From Planctomycetota bacterium (lineage in GTDB: Bacteria; Planctomycetota; Planctomycetia; Pirellulales; Lacipirellulaceae): 15,231 bases of DNA. Below the pieces are notes generated by a model. It saw only the letters and a list, made by a program, of their open reading frames with translations. It was not told the DNA's origin and did not search any database. Where the stretch lies: NCBI GenBank assembly GCA_022614705.1, contig JAKEIB010000265.1, positions 1 to 15,231 on the forward strand, given 5' to 3'. Positions 6,903 through 13,396 of this stretch are shown here, piece after piece. Within the stretch, counting starts at the first letter, position 1. Each line of letters starts with the position of its first letter. A program made the translations under genes and the position numbers.

Positions 6903-6998
6903 GTGCCACTGCTTGCAGAATACTCAACAAATGTAGCAGCCGTCACAAGTACTGCTCGCTGATAGTGGTTCCGAGTCGCTGTGCGGCAAGCAGTGCCT
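6903..6998. repeat. Interrupted palindrome upstream of dnaJ
   Basis: CACTGCTTGC (6907-6916) and GCAAGCAGTG (6986-6995) are perfect 10-bp inverted arms, extendable to 12 with one mismatch, separated by about 70 bp. A near match to the left arm, inverted, occurs at 7408-7425. The stretch 6879-7062 between the small membrane protein gene and dnaJ holds no gene and should contain the dnaJ leader; no promoter could be picked with confidence. Confidence 0.55.
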
Positions 6999-7062
6999 AA
7001 GCATTTCAACAATGAATAACGTTGCTCGCGGTAGATGAAACTATCAATCTGTTGTTATCAGG

Positions 7063-7371
7063 TCAATTCTTTGGGGCTGCGGGGAATGATCTCAGTTCAT
7101 ATCCTTGGGACTGCGGGGAACCTGTCATCTCAGTTGCCTCAATCGTGTCAATAAATCCCGACCAACCTGCACTGGTTGGAGTAGGTGGAACAACTTTGGT
7201 TTGGTCTTGATAGACTAAAAATCCAAGTCCAATAGCGGTAATTGTTGTTAGAATTAATAGGCTCATCAGGCTAAAGCGAAACCTCCACAGGTATTTCTTT
7301 AGCAACTGGTTTTGTTCTCTTTGAAGGTCAATAAGTTGTTGTAATTGGTCGTCCATTTTTTGTTGGTCCAT
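7063..7371 (-). CDS. Small coiled-coil single-pass membrane protein, function unknown
   Basis: The product is 102 residues and I do not recognise the family. Residues 1-28 are Gln/Leu/Asp-rich with heptad-like spacing (DDQLQQLIDLQREQNQLLKK), suggesting a short coiled coil. Residues about 33-54 (SLMSLLILTTITAIGLGFLV) form one membrane helix preceded by Arg/Lys residues, so the N-terminus is probably cytoplasmic. The tail is Pro/Ser/Thr-rich. The DNA is clearly AT-richer than its neighbours. The last ~24 codons contain an imperfect internal duplication. It lies between groEL and dnaJ on the same strand, but is separated from both by repeat-rich spacers. The start could also be the Met at codon 6 (7356). 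The coherent coiled-coil-plus-helix layout supports a real gene. Confidence 0.65.
   Translation of the reverse strand: MDQQKMDDQLQQLIDLQREQNQLLKKYLWRFRFSLMSLLILTTITAIGLGFLVYQDQTKVVPPTPTSAGWSGFIDTIEATEMTGSPQSQGYELRSFPAAPKN
7071..7135. repeat. Imperfect direct duplication in the 3' end of the small membrane protein gene
   Basis: TTGGGGCTGCGGGGAA...ATCTCAGTT (7071-7096) is repeated as TTGGGACTGCGGGGAA...ATCTCAGTT (7105-7135). The second copy has 4 extra bases between the matched blocks and one substitution. The copies are read in different frames by the gene, so the duplicated DNA does not give a duplicated peptide. Confidence 0.7.
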
Positions 7372-7407
7372 ACCAGTTTCGAGTGTTATTCATCGATTCC
7401 ACTTCCG

Positions 7408-7425
7408 CTGCGAGCAGTGGCACAC
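7408..7425. repeat. Inverted partner of the repeat at 6901-6918
   Basis: CTGCGAGCAGTGGCACAC matches the reverse complement of 6901-6918 with one mismatch. A second, inner pair flanks the same gene: ATGAATAAC at 7012-7020 and GTTATTCAT at 7385-7393. Together these place the small membrane protein gene between nested inverted repeats. Confidence 0.6.
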
Positions 7426-7454
7426 AATACTTAATTCTTGCTCATTCTATGCAA

Positions 7455-7488
7455 GCGGGCCACTTGCCCCAACGGCGAAGTGGCCCGC
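7455..7488. terminator. Strong hairpin downstream of groEL (possible terminator)
   Basis: GCGGGCCACTT (7455-7465) and AAGTGGCCCGC (7478-7488) are perfect 11-bp arms; the 12-nt loop can add a GCC/GGC pairing. It lies about 86 nt downstream of the groEL stop on the minus strand. No T tract follows, so it is either a Rho-independent terminator of poor form, an mRNA 3'-end stabiliser, or a repeat. Confidence 0.4.
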
Positions 7489-7507
7489 AAGCGGCTGTCA
7501 ACCATTT

Positions 7508-7564
7508 TTGTAGCCGAGGTCTGTGACCTCGGTTCGTCACCGGCCTCATAGAGGCCAGCTACAA
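7508..7564. repeat. Three-hairpin repeat element just after groEL
   Basis: TTGTAGC (7508-7514) pairs with GCTACAA (7558-7564). These ends enclose two perfect hairpins: CCGAGGTC/GACCTCGG (7514-7521 with 7525-7532) and GGCCTC/GAGGCC (7542-7547 with 7551-7556). The whole unit could fold as a three-way junction. It begins 9 nt after the groEL stop on the minus strand. Confidence 0.75.
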
Positions 7565-7573
7565 TGCGCGGCG

Positions 7574-9193
7574 TTATCGGATGCTTCCGACGACCGCCTT
7601 CTTGTCTTCGTCTTTGGAGTCGAAGTTCGTCACCAGCGCCTCGGTCGTGAGCATCAGGCCGGCGATGCTGGCCGCGTTGGCCAGGGCCGTCTTCACGACC
7701 TTCGTCGGGTCGAGAATGCCGGCCTTCATCATGTCGACGTACTCGCCCGCGTTCGCATCGTAGCCGGTGTTCGCCGACTTCTGACTGACCTCGTCGGCCA
7801 CGACGCCGCCCGAAAGGCCGCAATTATCGGCGATCTGCTTGAGCGGCGCGGCGAGCACGCCGAGCACGATGTCGACGCCAATCCGCTCGTCGCCCTTCGC
7901 GCTGGAGCGGGCTGCTTCGACTGCCTCGCGGCAGCGGAGCAGCGCCACACCGCCGCCGGCAAGAATTCCTTCTTCGACCGCGGCCCGTGTGGCGTGTAGC
8001 GCATCCTCGACGCGGGCCTTCTTCTGTTTCATCTCCGTCTCGCTGTTCGCGCCGACCGAAATGATGGCCACGCCGCCGGTGAGCTTCGCCAGCCGCTCTT
8101 GCAGTTTCTCACGATCGTAATCGCTGGTCGTGCCCTCAATGCCCTTGCGGATCTGTTCAATCCGCTTCTGCACGTCGGCCGTCGAGCCGGCGCCTTGGAC
8201 GATCGTCGTGTTGTCTTTGTTGATCGTGATCTTCTTGGCCCGGCCCATCTCGGCCAGCGTAATGTTCTCGAGCTTTTTGCCCAAGTCCTCGCTGATGACC
8301 GTGCCGCCGGTGAGCGTCGCGATGTCGGCCAGCATCGCCTTGCGGCGATCGCCAAAACCGGGCGCCTTCACCGCGCACACGTTGAGAATGCCGCGGAGCT
8401 TGTTCACCACCAGCGCCGCCAGCGCTTCACCTTCAACGTCCTCGGCAATGATCAACAGCGGCTTCGCCTTCTGGCTCGCCTGCTCCAGAATCGGCAGCAG
8501 CTCGCGCAAGTTGCCGATCTTCTTCTCGTGAATCAACAGGTACGCGTCTTCCAGCACGCACTCCATTGTCGCCGGCTGGTTGATGAAATACGGCGACAGG
8601 TAACCCTTGTCGAACTGCATGCCCTCGACCAGCTCCAGCGTCGTCTCCATGGTCTTGCCTTCCTCGACCGTGATGACGCCGTCCTTGCCGACTTTTTCCA
8701 TCGCGTCCGCCAACAGGTCGCCGATCACGCGATCGTTGTTCGCGCTGATCGCGCCGACGTGGGCAATCTCTTCCTTGCTCGACACCTTCTTCGACAGCTT
8801 ATCAAGCTTCTCGGTGGCCGCTTCGACGGCCTTTTCAATGCCGCGCCGCACCGCCATCGGGTTGCTACCGGCCACGATGTTGCGAGTGCCTTCACGCAGG
8901 ATGGCCCGCGCGAGCACGGTCGCCGTCGTGGTACCGTCGCCGGCCAGCGACGACGTCTTGTCGGCCACCTCGTGCACGAGCTTCGCGCCCATGTTCTCGA
9001 ACGGGTCTTCGAGCTCGATCTCCTTGCTCACGGTCACGCCGTCCTTCGTGACGGTCGGCCCACCGAACGATTTGTTGATAATCACATTCCGGCCGCGCGG
9101 ACCGAGCGTAATCGCCACGGCATCGGCCAGTTTATCCACGCCCGCGAGCATCTTGGCCCGCGCGGCATCGTCGAACATCAATTGCTTTGCCAC
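7574..9193 (-). CDS. groEL: GroEL chaperonin, copy without GGM tail
   Basis: The 539-residue protein is full length for Hsp60. It has LGPRGRNV, the ATP-binding AGDGTTTATV with Asp86, an apical domain with KAPGFGDRRKAMLADIA, and the C-terminal equatorial VEDALHATRAAVEEGILAGGG with the catalytic Asp. That last segment is very close to the E. coli form. The tail ends DKKAVVGSIR and lacks the Gly-Gly-Met repeats usual for GroEL, so the bottom of its folding cavity should differ. The start is GTG (9191-9193), giving MAKQLMFDD; an AGGA lies about 11 nt upstream. groES precedes it by 93 nt on the same strand, so it is probably in the groES operon. A GroEL ring with GroES is expected; mixed rings with the other GroEL are possible but not shown. 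Confidence 0.97.
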   Translation of the reverse strand: MAKQLMFDDAARAKMLAGVDKLADAVAITLGPRGRNVIINKSFGGPTVTKDGVTVSKEIELEDPFENMGAKLVHEVADKTSSLAGDGTTTATVLARAILREGTRNIVAGSNPMAVRRGIEKAVEAATEKLDKLSKKVSSKEEIAHVGAISANNDRVIGDLLADAMEKVGKDGVITVEEGKTMETTLELVEGMQFDKGYLSPYFINQPATMECVLEDAYLLIHEKKIGNLRELLPILEQASQKAKPLLIIAEDVEGEALAALVVNKLRGILNVCAVKAPGFGDRRKAMLADIATLTGGTVISEDLGKKLENITLAEMGRAKKITINKDNTTIVQGAGSTADVQKRIEQIRKGIEGTTSDYDREKLQERLAKLTGGVAIISVGANSETEMKQKKARVEDALHATRAAVEEGILAGGGVALLRCREAVEAARSSAKGDERIGVDIVLGVLAAPLKQIADNCGLSGGVVADEVSQKSANTGYDANAGEYVDMMKAGILDPTKVVKTALANAASIAGLMLTTEALVTNFDSKDEDKKAVVGSIR

Positions 9194-9237
9194 GGTTATG
9201 AATTCCTGTTTGTAGGGTATGCGTGTGTTTGGTTTTT

Positions 9238-9295
9238 GATAGTGGTTAGTTGATAGTTGTTAGTTGCAACTAACCACTATCCACTATCAACTAAC
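9238..9295. repeat. Nested inverted repeats in the groES-groEL spacer
   Basis: GATAGTGGTTAGTTG (9238-9252) pairs with CAACTAACCACTATC (9267-9281). GTTAGTTGATAGT (9245-9257) pairs with ACTATCAACTAAC (9283-9295). GTTAGTTGCAACTAAC (9259-9274) is a perfect palindrome. Alternative foldings are therefore possible. The right end overlaps the last groES codons and its TGA (9287-9289), so repeat sequence encodes part of the groES C-terminus. Confidence 0.8.
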
Positions 9296-9586
9296 AACCT
9301 TCGCGAGAATATCACTCTCGCGAAGAATCTTGTATTCATCACCGTCGACTTCGACTTCCGAGCCGCCGTACTTGCCGTAGATCACTTCGTCGCCGATTTT
9401 CACCGAGAGCTCGCCGCGATTTCCCGAATCGAGCAGTTTGCCGGGGCCGGTGGCGACAACCTTGCCGCGCTGAGGCTTTTCTTGCGCCGCGTCCGGCAGC
9501 ACAATGCCGCCCGCCGTCATCTCTTCGGCCTCCAACGGCTCGACTACCACGCGATCATCCAGCGGACGCAATTTTAACTTGGCCAT
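9287..9586 (-). CDS. groES: GroES co-chaperonin
   Basis: GroES is the heptameric lid of the GroEL cavity. The 99-residue protein starts MAKLKLRPLDDRVVVEP. It has the mobile loop TAGGIVLPDAAQEKPQ, which contacts GroEL (about residues 24-39), then GKVVATGPG, VKIGDEVIYGKYGG and the C-terminal ESDILAKV. ATG 9584-9586 has a GGAAG about 7 nt upstream, a reasonable ribosome-binding site. It lies between two groEL genes, all on the minus strand, with spacers of 131 nt before and 93 nt after. It could serve either GroEL. Confidence 0.97.
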   Translation of the reverse strand: MAKLKLRPLDDRVVVEPLEAEEMTAGGIVLPDAAQEKPQRGKVVATGPGKLLDSGNRGELSVKIGDEVIYGKYGGSEVEVDGDEYKILRESDILAKVVS

Positions 9587-9685
9587 GTGATTCTTCCTTT
9601 CGAATTGTGTTTTGCTATGCAGTCGTTTGTTGACTAGTGAATTAAGCTAAACCGCAAGCGGAGAAAGTTGCGAACCTGAATTCTG

Positions 9686-9718
9686 GCTCTCGACTCTCGA
9701 CCCTCCGCTCTCGACTCT
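9686..9718. repeat. Direct repeat at the end of groEL
   Basis: GCTCTCGACTCT occurs exactly at 9686-9697 and 9707-9718. The second copy shares its last base with the groEL stop codon (9718-9720). The remaining spacer to groES (9587-9685) contains no recognised signal other than the groES ribosome-binding site. Confidence 0.65.
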
Positions 9719-11391
9719 TACATCATGCCGCCCATGCCGCCCATTCCTCCCATGCCACCCATGCCGTGGTCGTGATGATGATGGCCGCCGGTGGGCTCTT
9801 CTTCCTTTTTCGGAATCTCGGTAATGAGCGATTCGGTCGTGAGCAACAATGCCGCGACACTCGCACCATTCTGCAGCGCAGTGCGAACCACCTTCGCCGG
9901 ATCGATCACGCCGGCCGCCACAAGGTCCTCATACTGGTCCTTGTCGGCATTGTAGCCTTCGTTCTTACCCTTCATTTGCCGCACGCGGTTCACGACCACC
10001 TCGCCATCGACGCCAGCGTTCTCCGCGATGTACCGCAGCGGATAGGGCAACACGTTGGCGACAATCTCGGCCCCGTGCTTCTCGTCGCCCGGGAGGTCGA
10101 GCTTCTTGACCAGCTTCTCCGAGCGCAACAGCGTAACGCCGCCGCCCGCCACGACGCCTTCAGCAAGCGCCGCCGCCGTCGCGGCCTTGGCGTCATCAAA
10201 CAGCGCCTTACGCTCCTTCAGCTCCGATTCGGTCGCCGCACCAACCTTGATCACCGCCACGCCGCCGGACAACTTGGCCAGCCGCTCTTGCAGTTTCTCG
10301 CGGTCGTAGTCGCTGTCGGTCGTTTCAATCTCGCGGCGAATCTGCTCAGCACGGCCCTGAATGGCCGCCTTGTCTCCGCCGCCGCCAATCATAGTAGTGT
10401 TGTCGTTCGAAACGATGATCTTCTTCGCCTTGCCAAGGTCCGACAGCTTCACGCCGTCGAGCTTGATGCCGAGGTCCTTGAAGATGGCCGTCGCGCCGGT
10501 GAGCGTCGCGATGTCGCCCAGCATCGCCTTGCGGCGATCGCCGTAGCCCGGCGCCTTTACCGCGCACACATTGAGAATGCCGCGCAGCTTGTTCACCACG
10601 AGCGTCGCCAGCGCTTCGCCCTCGACGTCCTCGGCGATGATGAGTAGCGGCTTGCCCGCCTTTGAAATCGCCTCCAGAATCGGCACCAGGTTCTTCGCGC
10701 TCGAAATCTTCTCCTCATACACCATGATGAGGCAGTTCTCGAGCTCGACCTCTTGCTCGTCTGGATTCGTGACGAAATGCGGCGAAAGAAAACCGCGATC
10801 GAACTGCATCCCCTCGACGACCTCCACCGTCGTCTCGCTGCCGCGGCCTTCCTCGACCGTAATCACGCCGTCTTTGCCGACCTTCGTGAACGCATCGGCC
10901 AGCACGCTGCCGATCGACGGGTCGTTGTTCCCGGCGAGCGACGCGATCTGCTGCAGCCGCTTCTTGTCTTTCACCTCGACCGGCTCGGCCTGTTTTTCGA
11001 TCGCTTCAGAAACGGCCTGCACGGCCTTGGTGATGCCGCGGCTTAGCGCCATCGCATCGGCGCCGGCGGCAATCATCTTGAGCCCTTCGCGGAAGATGCC
11101 CTCGGCCAGCACGGTGGCGGTCGTCGTGCCGTCGCCGGCCACGTCGCTGGTCTTGCTGGCCGCTTCCTTCACGAGCTGTGCGCCCAGGTTTTGATACGGG
11201 TCATCGATTTCGATGTCCTGGGCGACCGTGACGCCGTCCTTCGTGATCTTGGGTGAACCCCAACCTTTGTCGAGCACGGCGTTGCGGCCGCGGGGACCAA
11301 GCGTGCTGCGCACTGCCCGGGCCAACTTCTCGACGCCCGCCGCCAGCTCGGCCCGGGCCTCGTCCTCAAACACCATCTGTTTTGCTGCCAC
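9718..11391 (-). CDS. groEL: GroEL chaperonin, copy with His-rich GGM tail
   Basis: The 557-residue protein is a complete Hsp60. It has STLGPRGRNAV, AGDGTTTATV with Asp87, KAPGYGDRRKAMLGDIA in the apical domain, and AEGVVAGGGVTLLRS near the end. The C-terminus has a His-rich block (HHHHDHG) followed by four GGM units and a final M. GGM tails project into the GroEL cavity and affect folding; the His block could bind metal, which is inference. The equatorial segment LFDDAKAATAAALAEG departs more from the E. coli sequence than in the other copy. The start is GTG (11389-11391) with a good GGAGG 8 nt upstream. groES and the second groEL follow, so it probably opens the chaperonin operon. No CIRCE repeat (TTAGCACTC-N9-GAGTGCTAA) is found upstream. 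Confidence 0.97.
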   Translation of the reverse strand: MAAKQMVFEDEARAELAAGVEKLARAVRSTLGPRGRNAVLDKGWGSPKITKDGVTVAQDIEIDDPYQNLGAQLVKEAASKTSDVAGDGTTTATVLAEGIFREGLKMIAAGADAMALSRGITKAVQAVSEAIEKQAEPVEVKDKKRLQQIASLAGNNDPSIGSVLADAFTKVGKDGVITVEEGRGSETTVEVVEGMQFDRGFLSPHFVTNPDEQEVELENCLIMVYEEKISSAKNLVPILEAISKAGKPLLIIAEDVEGEALATLVVNKLRGILNVCAVKAPGYGDRRKAMLGDIATLTGATAIFKDLGIKLDGVKLSDLGKAKKIIVSNDNTTMIGGGGDKAAIQGRAEQIRREIETTDSDYDREKLQERLAKLSGGVAVIKVGAATESELKERKALFDDAKAATAAALAEGVVAGGGVTLLRSEKLVKKLDLPGDEKHGAEIVANVLPYPLRYIAENAGVDGEVVVNRVRQMKGKNEGYNADKDQYEDLVAAGVIDPAKVVRTALQNGASVAALLLTTESLITEIPKKEEEPTGGHHHHDHGMGGMGGMGGMGGMM

Positions 11392-11397
11392 GCGACA

Positions 11398-11404
11398 TTC
11401 CTCC
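11398..11404 (-). promoter_or_regulatory. Strong Shine-Dalgarno of groEL, with an out-of-frame ATG after it
   Basis: On the minus strand GGAGGAA is followed 8 nt later by the GTG start of groEL. An ATG (11396-11398) overlaps the end of the site but is in another frame and too close to it for initiation. The family N-terminus (AAKQMVFEDEAR) fixes GTG as the true start. Confidence 0.7.
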
Positions 11405-11422
11405 GATCAAATGGTTAGCTCG

Positions 11423-11492
11423 CGTCATTCTGAGCGAAGCGAAGAATCTAACGCAGTGGTAGGTCAGATCCTTCGCTTCGCTCAGGATGACG
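11423..11492. repeat. Long inverted repeat in the groEL leader
   Basis: Arms 11423-11449 and 11466-11492 are 27-bp inverted repeats with 2 mismatches and a 16-bp spacer (core TGAGCGAAGCGAAG). The right side lies 31 nt from the groEL start, so a large hairpin would form just ahead of the ribosome-binding site if transcription starts further upstream. The sequence resembles a widely dispersed 'GTCATTCTGAGCGAAGCGAAG' repeat recalled from many genomes. Confidence 0.85.
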
Positions 11493-11502
11493 AACAAAAC
11501 GT

Positions 11503-11531
11503 AAAAAATCGCGAGCGAGAAAGGCCTCGCG
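11503..11531 (-). terminator. Possible intrinsic terminator upstream of groEL
   Basis: On the minus strand CGCGAG (11531-11526) pairs with CTCGCG (11515-11510), and the stem is followed at once by a run of six T (11508-11503, after one A). This has the form of a Rho-independent terminator. It lies about 240 nt after the stop of the Cys-module gene and about 110 nt before groEL. It could end the upstream transcript or attenuate groEL. The spacer 11532-11720 holds no gene. Confidence 0.45.
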
Positions 11532-11720
11532 TTTAAAATGCACTCCCCCCTCCGGCAAGCCCGAATTGGCAGGCGCACCGCAAGACTCCGCAATATGACG
11601 CAAGCGTCGTGCCACGACTAGCCCAGGTGCCGCAAATATTTGCCGCCCACGGCCTTACGAAAAAACGCGGCAGCCGTGCTCGGCCGCCGCGTCAAGGGCA
11701 ATATGCCAATCTGGCAGAAT

Positions 11721-11773
11721 GTAGCCGTCTTGCTCCGCGAGACGAACTTCCGCTCGCGGAGCGAGCAGACTAC
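11721..11773. repeat. Palindromic repeat supplying the stop of the Cys-module gene
   Basis: Arms 11721-11741 and 11753-11773 are 21-bp inverted repeats with 4 mismatches; the inner 10 bp (GCTCCGCGAG/CTCGCGGAGC) match exactly. The terminal GTAG of the element, read on the minus strand, contains the TAG stop codon (11770-11772) of the neighbouring gene. Confidence 0.75.
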
Positions 11774-12399
11774 TTTTTCACATCATCCGCCTTCGCGAAC
11801 TGCGGAAGCTTCTCCAAGAACTTCTTCGGATCCGCATTGAACGCGGCCGGGCAGTTCGGGCAGCAGAAATATACCTTTTTGCCCTCGTACTCGACCGTGT
11901 GCTCCGCGTTGATCGGCCTGCCGCTCACCGGGCACTTCACTTGTCGCGTGAAGCCCTTGTCGAGGTTGGCGAACACGAGCTTCAACTTGCCCTCGTCGTC
12001 GGCCTTTTCATATTTCGCAAGGCAGTTCTTGCAGCAGAAACCAACTTTCGTATTGCCTAATTCGACCGATACTTCTTTGTTCACCGGCTGGCCGCTCACC
12101 GGGCAGGCCACCTGCACGATTTGACCAGTTTCGGCCAATTGCCGACGAGTCTTCATCTCGAACTTGGCCGGGTCCTTCTCAAACGCCTTCGGACAGTTCT
12201 TGCAGCAGAAGTAAACTTTCCCTTCACCCGCCTTCAACTTGGCCAAGTCTAAGACGCTATCCTCGATCGCCGGCTGACCGGAAACGGGGCATGTGGCCTT
12301 GAACTCTTTCTTCGCCGCTTCGTTCTCTGCGGCAATCAATCCACTTGCTGCCACCAGCAGTGCAACACTCAGTGTCGAGAAAATCCAGTGCGCTTTCAT
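11770..12399 (-). CDS. Secreted protein with three tandem TRASH/YHS-like Cys modules
   Basis: The 209-residue protein starts with a signal peptide (MKAHWIFSTLSVALLVAASG, likely cut near AAENEA), so it acts outside the cytoplasm. Three modules follow, each with CPVSGxP and then FCCxNC: Cys37 with Cys65/66/69, Cys99 with Cys122/123/126, and Cys156 with Cys179/180/183. The pattern resembles the metal-associated TRASH and YHS domains (YFCCxxCxxxF). Heavy-metal or copper binding is a fair inference, but no activity is known to me for this arrangement. Module 2 is followed by a longer linker. ATG 12397-12399 has a GGAG 9 nt upstream and gives a clean signal peptide; the frame is open 18 codons further up. 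The gene follows the dehydrogenase by 143 nt on the same strand. Confidence 0.85.
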   Translation of the reverse strand: MKAHWIFSTLSVALLVAASGLIAAENEAAKKEFKATCPVSGQPAIEDSVLDLAKLKAGEGKVYFCCKNCPKAFEKDPAKFEMKTRRQLAETGQIVQVACPVSGQPVNKEVSVELGNTKVGFCCKNCLAKYEKADDEGKLKLVFANLDKGFTRQVKCPVSGRPINAEHTVEYEGKKVYFCCPNCPAAFNADPKKFLEKLPQFAKADDVKK

Positions 12400-12542
12400 G
12401 GGAATTGACTCCTGCGAAAGGTTGATTTGTCGTTGTGTGCCGCGTGGCGACACGCCATCCGATGCGGCGAGACGCGGCGCGCAATTCTACTTCTAACTTG
12501 CCACGTTTAGCAATCGGCCGACGTCGGCAAAATTTGCTTTGG

Positions 12543-13328
12543 CTACCCGTACCGGGCCATGACGCGATCGACGACGCCCGGGAAAAGCCTGTTCGCCAAG
12601 AGCAAAAGCCTGCTGCGCCAACCGGTTACGACATCTCGCCGCCCTCGTTCGATAGCACGAACAATTGTGCGTGCGACCGCCTCCGCCGGCTGCCGCGGCG
12701 GGTTGCCCCACGGCAATTCGGCCGTGCCTTCCAGCAGCACGTCGAAATGTTCGGTCTCAGTCGGCCCGGCCGCGACGACTAGCACGTCGATCCCCAACCG
12801 CGCCAGCTCCGGCCGCACGGCTTGGCTGAAACCGTGCAGGGCGAATTTGCTGGCCGAGTACTCGCTCTTATGCGGCGACCCGCGCTCGCCAAGAATTGAG
12901 CCGATGTTCACGACCATCGGTTGCACGCCGGCCCTCAATAACGGAATCGCTTCGCGGATCAGTTCGACCGGTGCGAAGAAGTTCACCTCCATGATCGGCC
13001 GAATGCGTTCCGGACTGGCTTCAGCAAACCGTCCGTGCGCGGCGACGCCCGCGTTGTTCACGAGTATGTCGAGACCGCCGAGTTCGTCGCGCGCCGCATC
13101 GAGCGCCCGGCGGCGCGCATCCGCATCGGTGACGTCGCCGACGATTGGAATGGCGCGCCGATTGAACGCCGCGACTTGCTTCGCAACTTCCGCCAGCCGT
13201 TCTTCACGCCGCGCTAACAGAACGAGGTCGACGCCGCGTCGCGCGAGTTCAACCGCAAGTGCCCGCCCGATGCCGCTCGACGCCCCGGTCACCAGTGCGC
13301 GCCGATTCGTGAGTCGTCGATGGGCCAT
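12543..13328 (-). CDS. Short-chain dehydrogenase/reductase (SDR)
   Basis: SDR enzymes carry out NAD(P)-dependent oxidation or reduction of alcohols, ketones and related substrates; the substrate here is unknown. The 261-residue protein has the cofactor motif TGASSGIG (14-21), NNAG (91-94), and the catalytic Ser144, Tyr157 and Lys161 (YSASK), so it should be active. ARREERL after the second strand is compatible with NADP preference. The C-terminus (SRLLLLANRLFPGVVDRV) is hydrophobic and could touch the membrane. ATG 13326-13328 gives the usual short lead before TGASSGIG. An open 11-codon extension lies within the repeat and was rejected. The start is 2 nt from repeat family A, leaving no visible Shine-Dalgarno. 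Confidence 0.92.
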   Translation of the reverse strand: MAHRRLTNRRALVTGASSGIGRALAVELARRGVDLVLLARREERLAEVAKQVAAFNRRAIPIVGDVTDADARRRALDAARDELGGLDILVNNAGVAAHGRFAEASPERIRPIMEVNFFAPVELIREAIPLLRAGVQPMVVNIGSILGERGSPHKSEYSASKFALHGFSQAVRPELARLGIDVLVVAAGPTETEHFDVLLEGTAELPWGNPPRQPAEAVARTIVRAIERGRRDVVTGWRSRLLLLANRLFPGVVDRVMARYG

Positions 13329-13330
13329 AG

Positions 13331-13395
13331 CGTAGGTTAGGCTTTCTAGCCTGACCCCCACAACCGCTGCGTCAGGCTAGAAAGCCTAACGTACG
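13331..13395. repeat. Palindromic dispersed repeat, family A, copy 2
   Basis: Arms 13331-13355 and 13371-13395 are 25-bp inverted repeats with one mismatch and a 15-bp spacer. The core AGGCTTTCTAGCCTGAC is shared with the copy at 3273-3333. The element fills the whole 68-nt gap between hflX and the dehydrogenase: 1 nt from the hflX stop and 2 nt from the dehydrogenase ATG. Confidence 0.92.
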
Positions 13396-13396
13396 T

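Noticed and set aside
8099..9253. Long plus-strand open frame antisense to groEL (384 codons)
   Set aside because: It is a shadow of the highly conserved groEL gene in a high-GC sequence and has no family motifs.
11392..11640. CIRCE/HrcA operator upstream of groEL
   Set aside because: Only a partial GAGTGC-like word is present near 11540 on the minus strand; the inverted TTAGCACTC half is missing.
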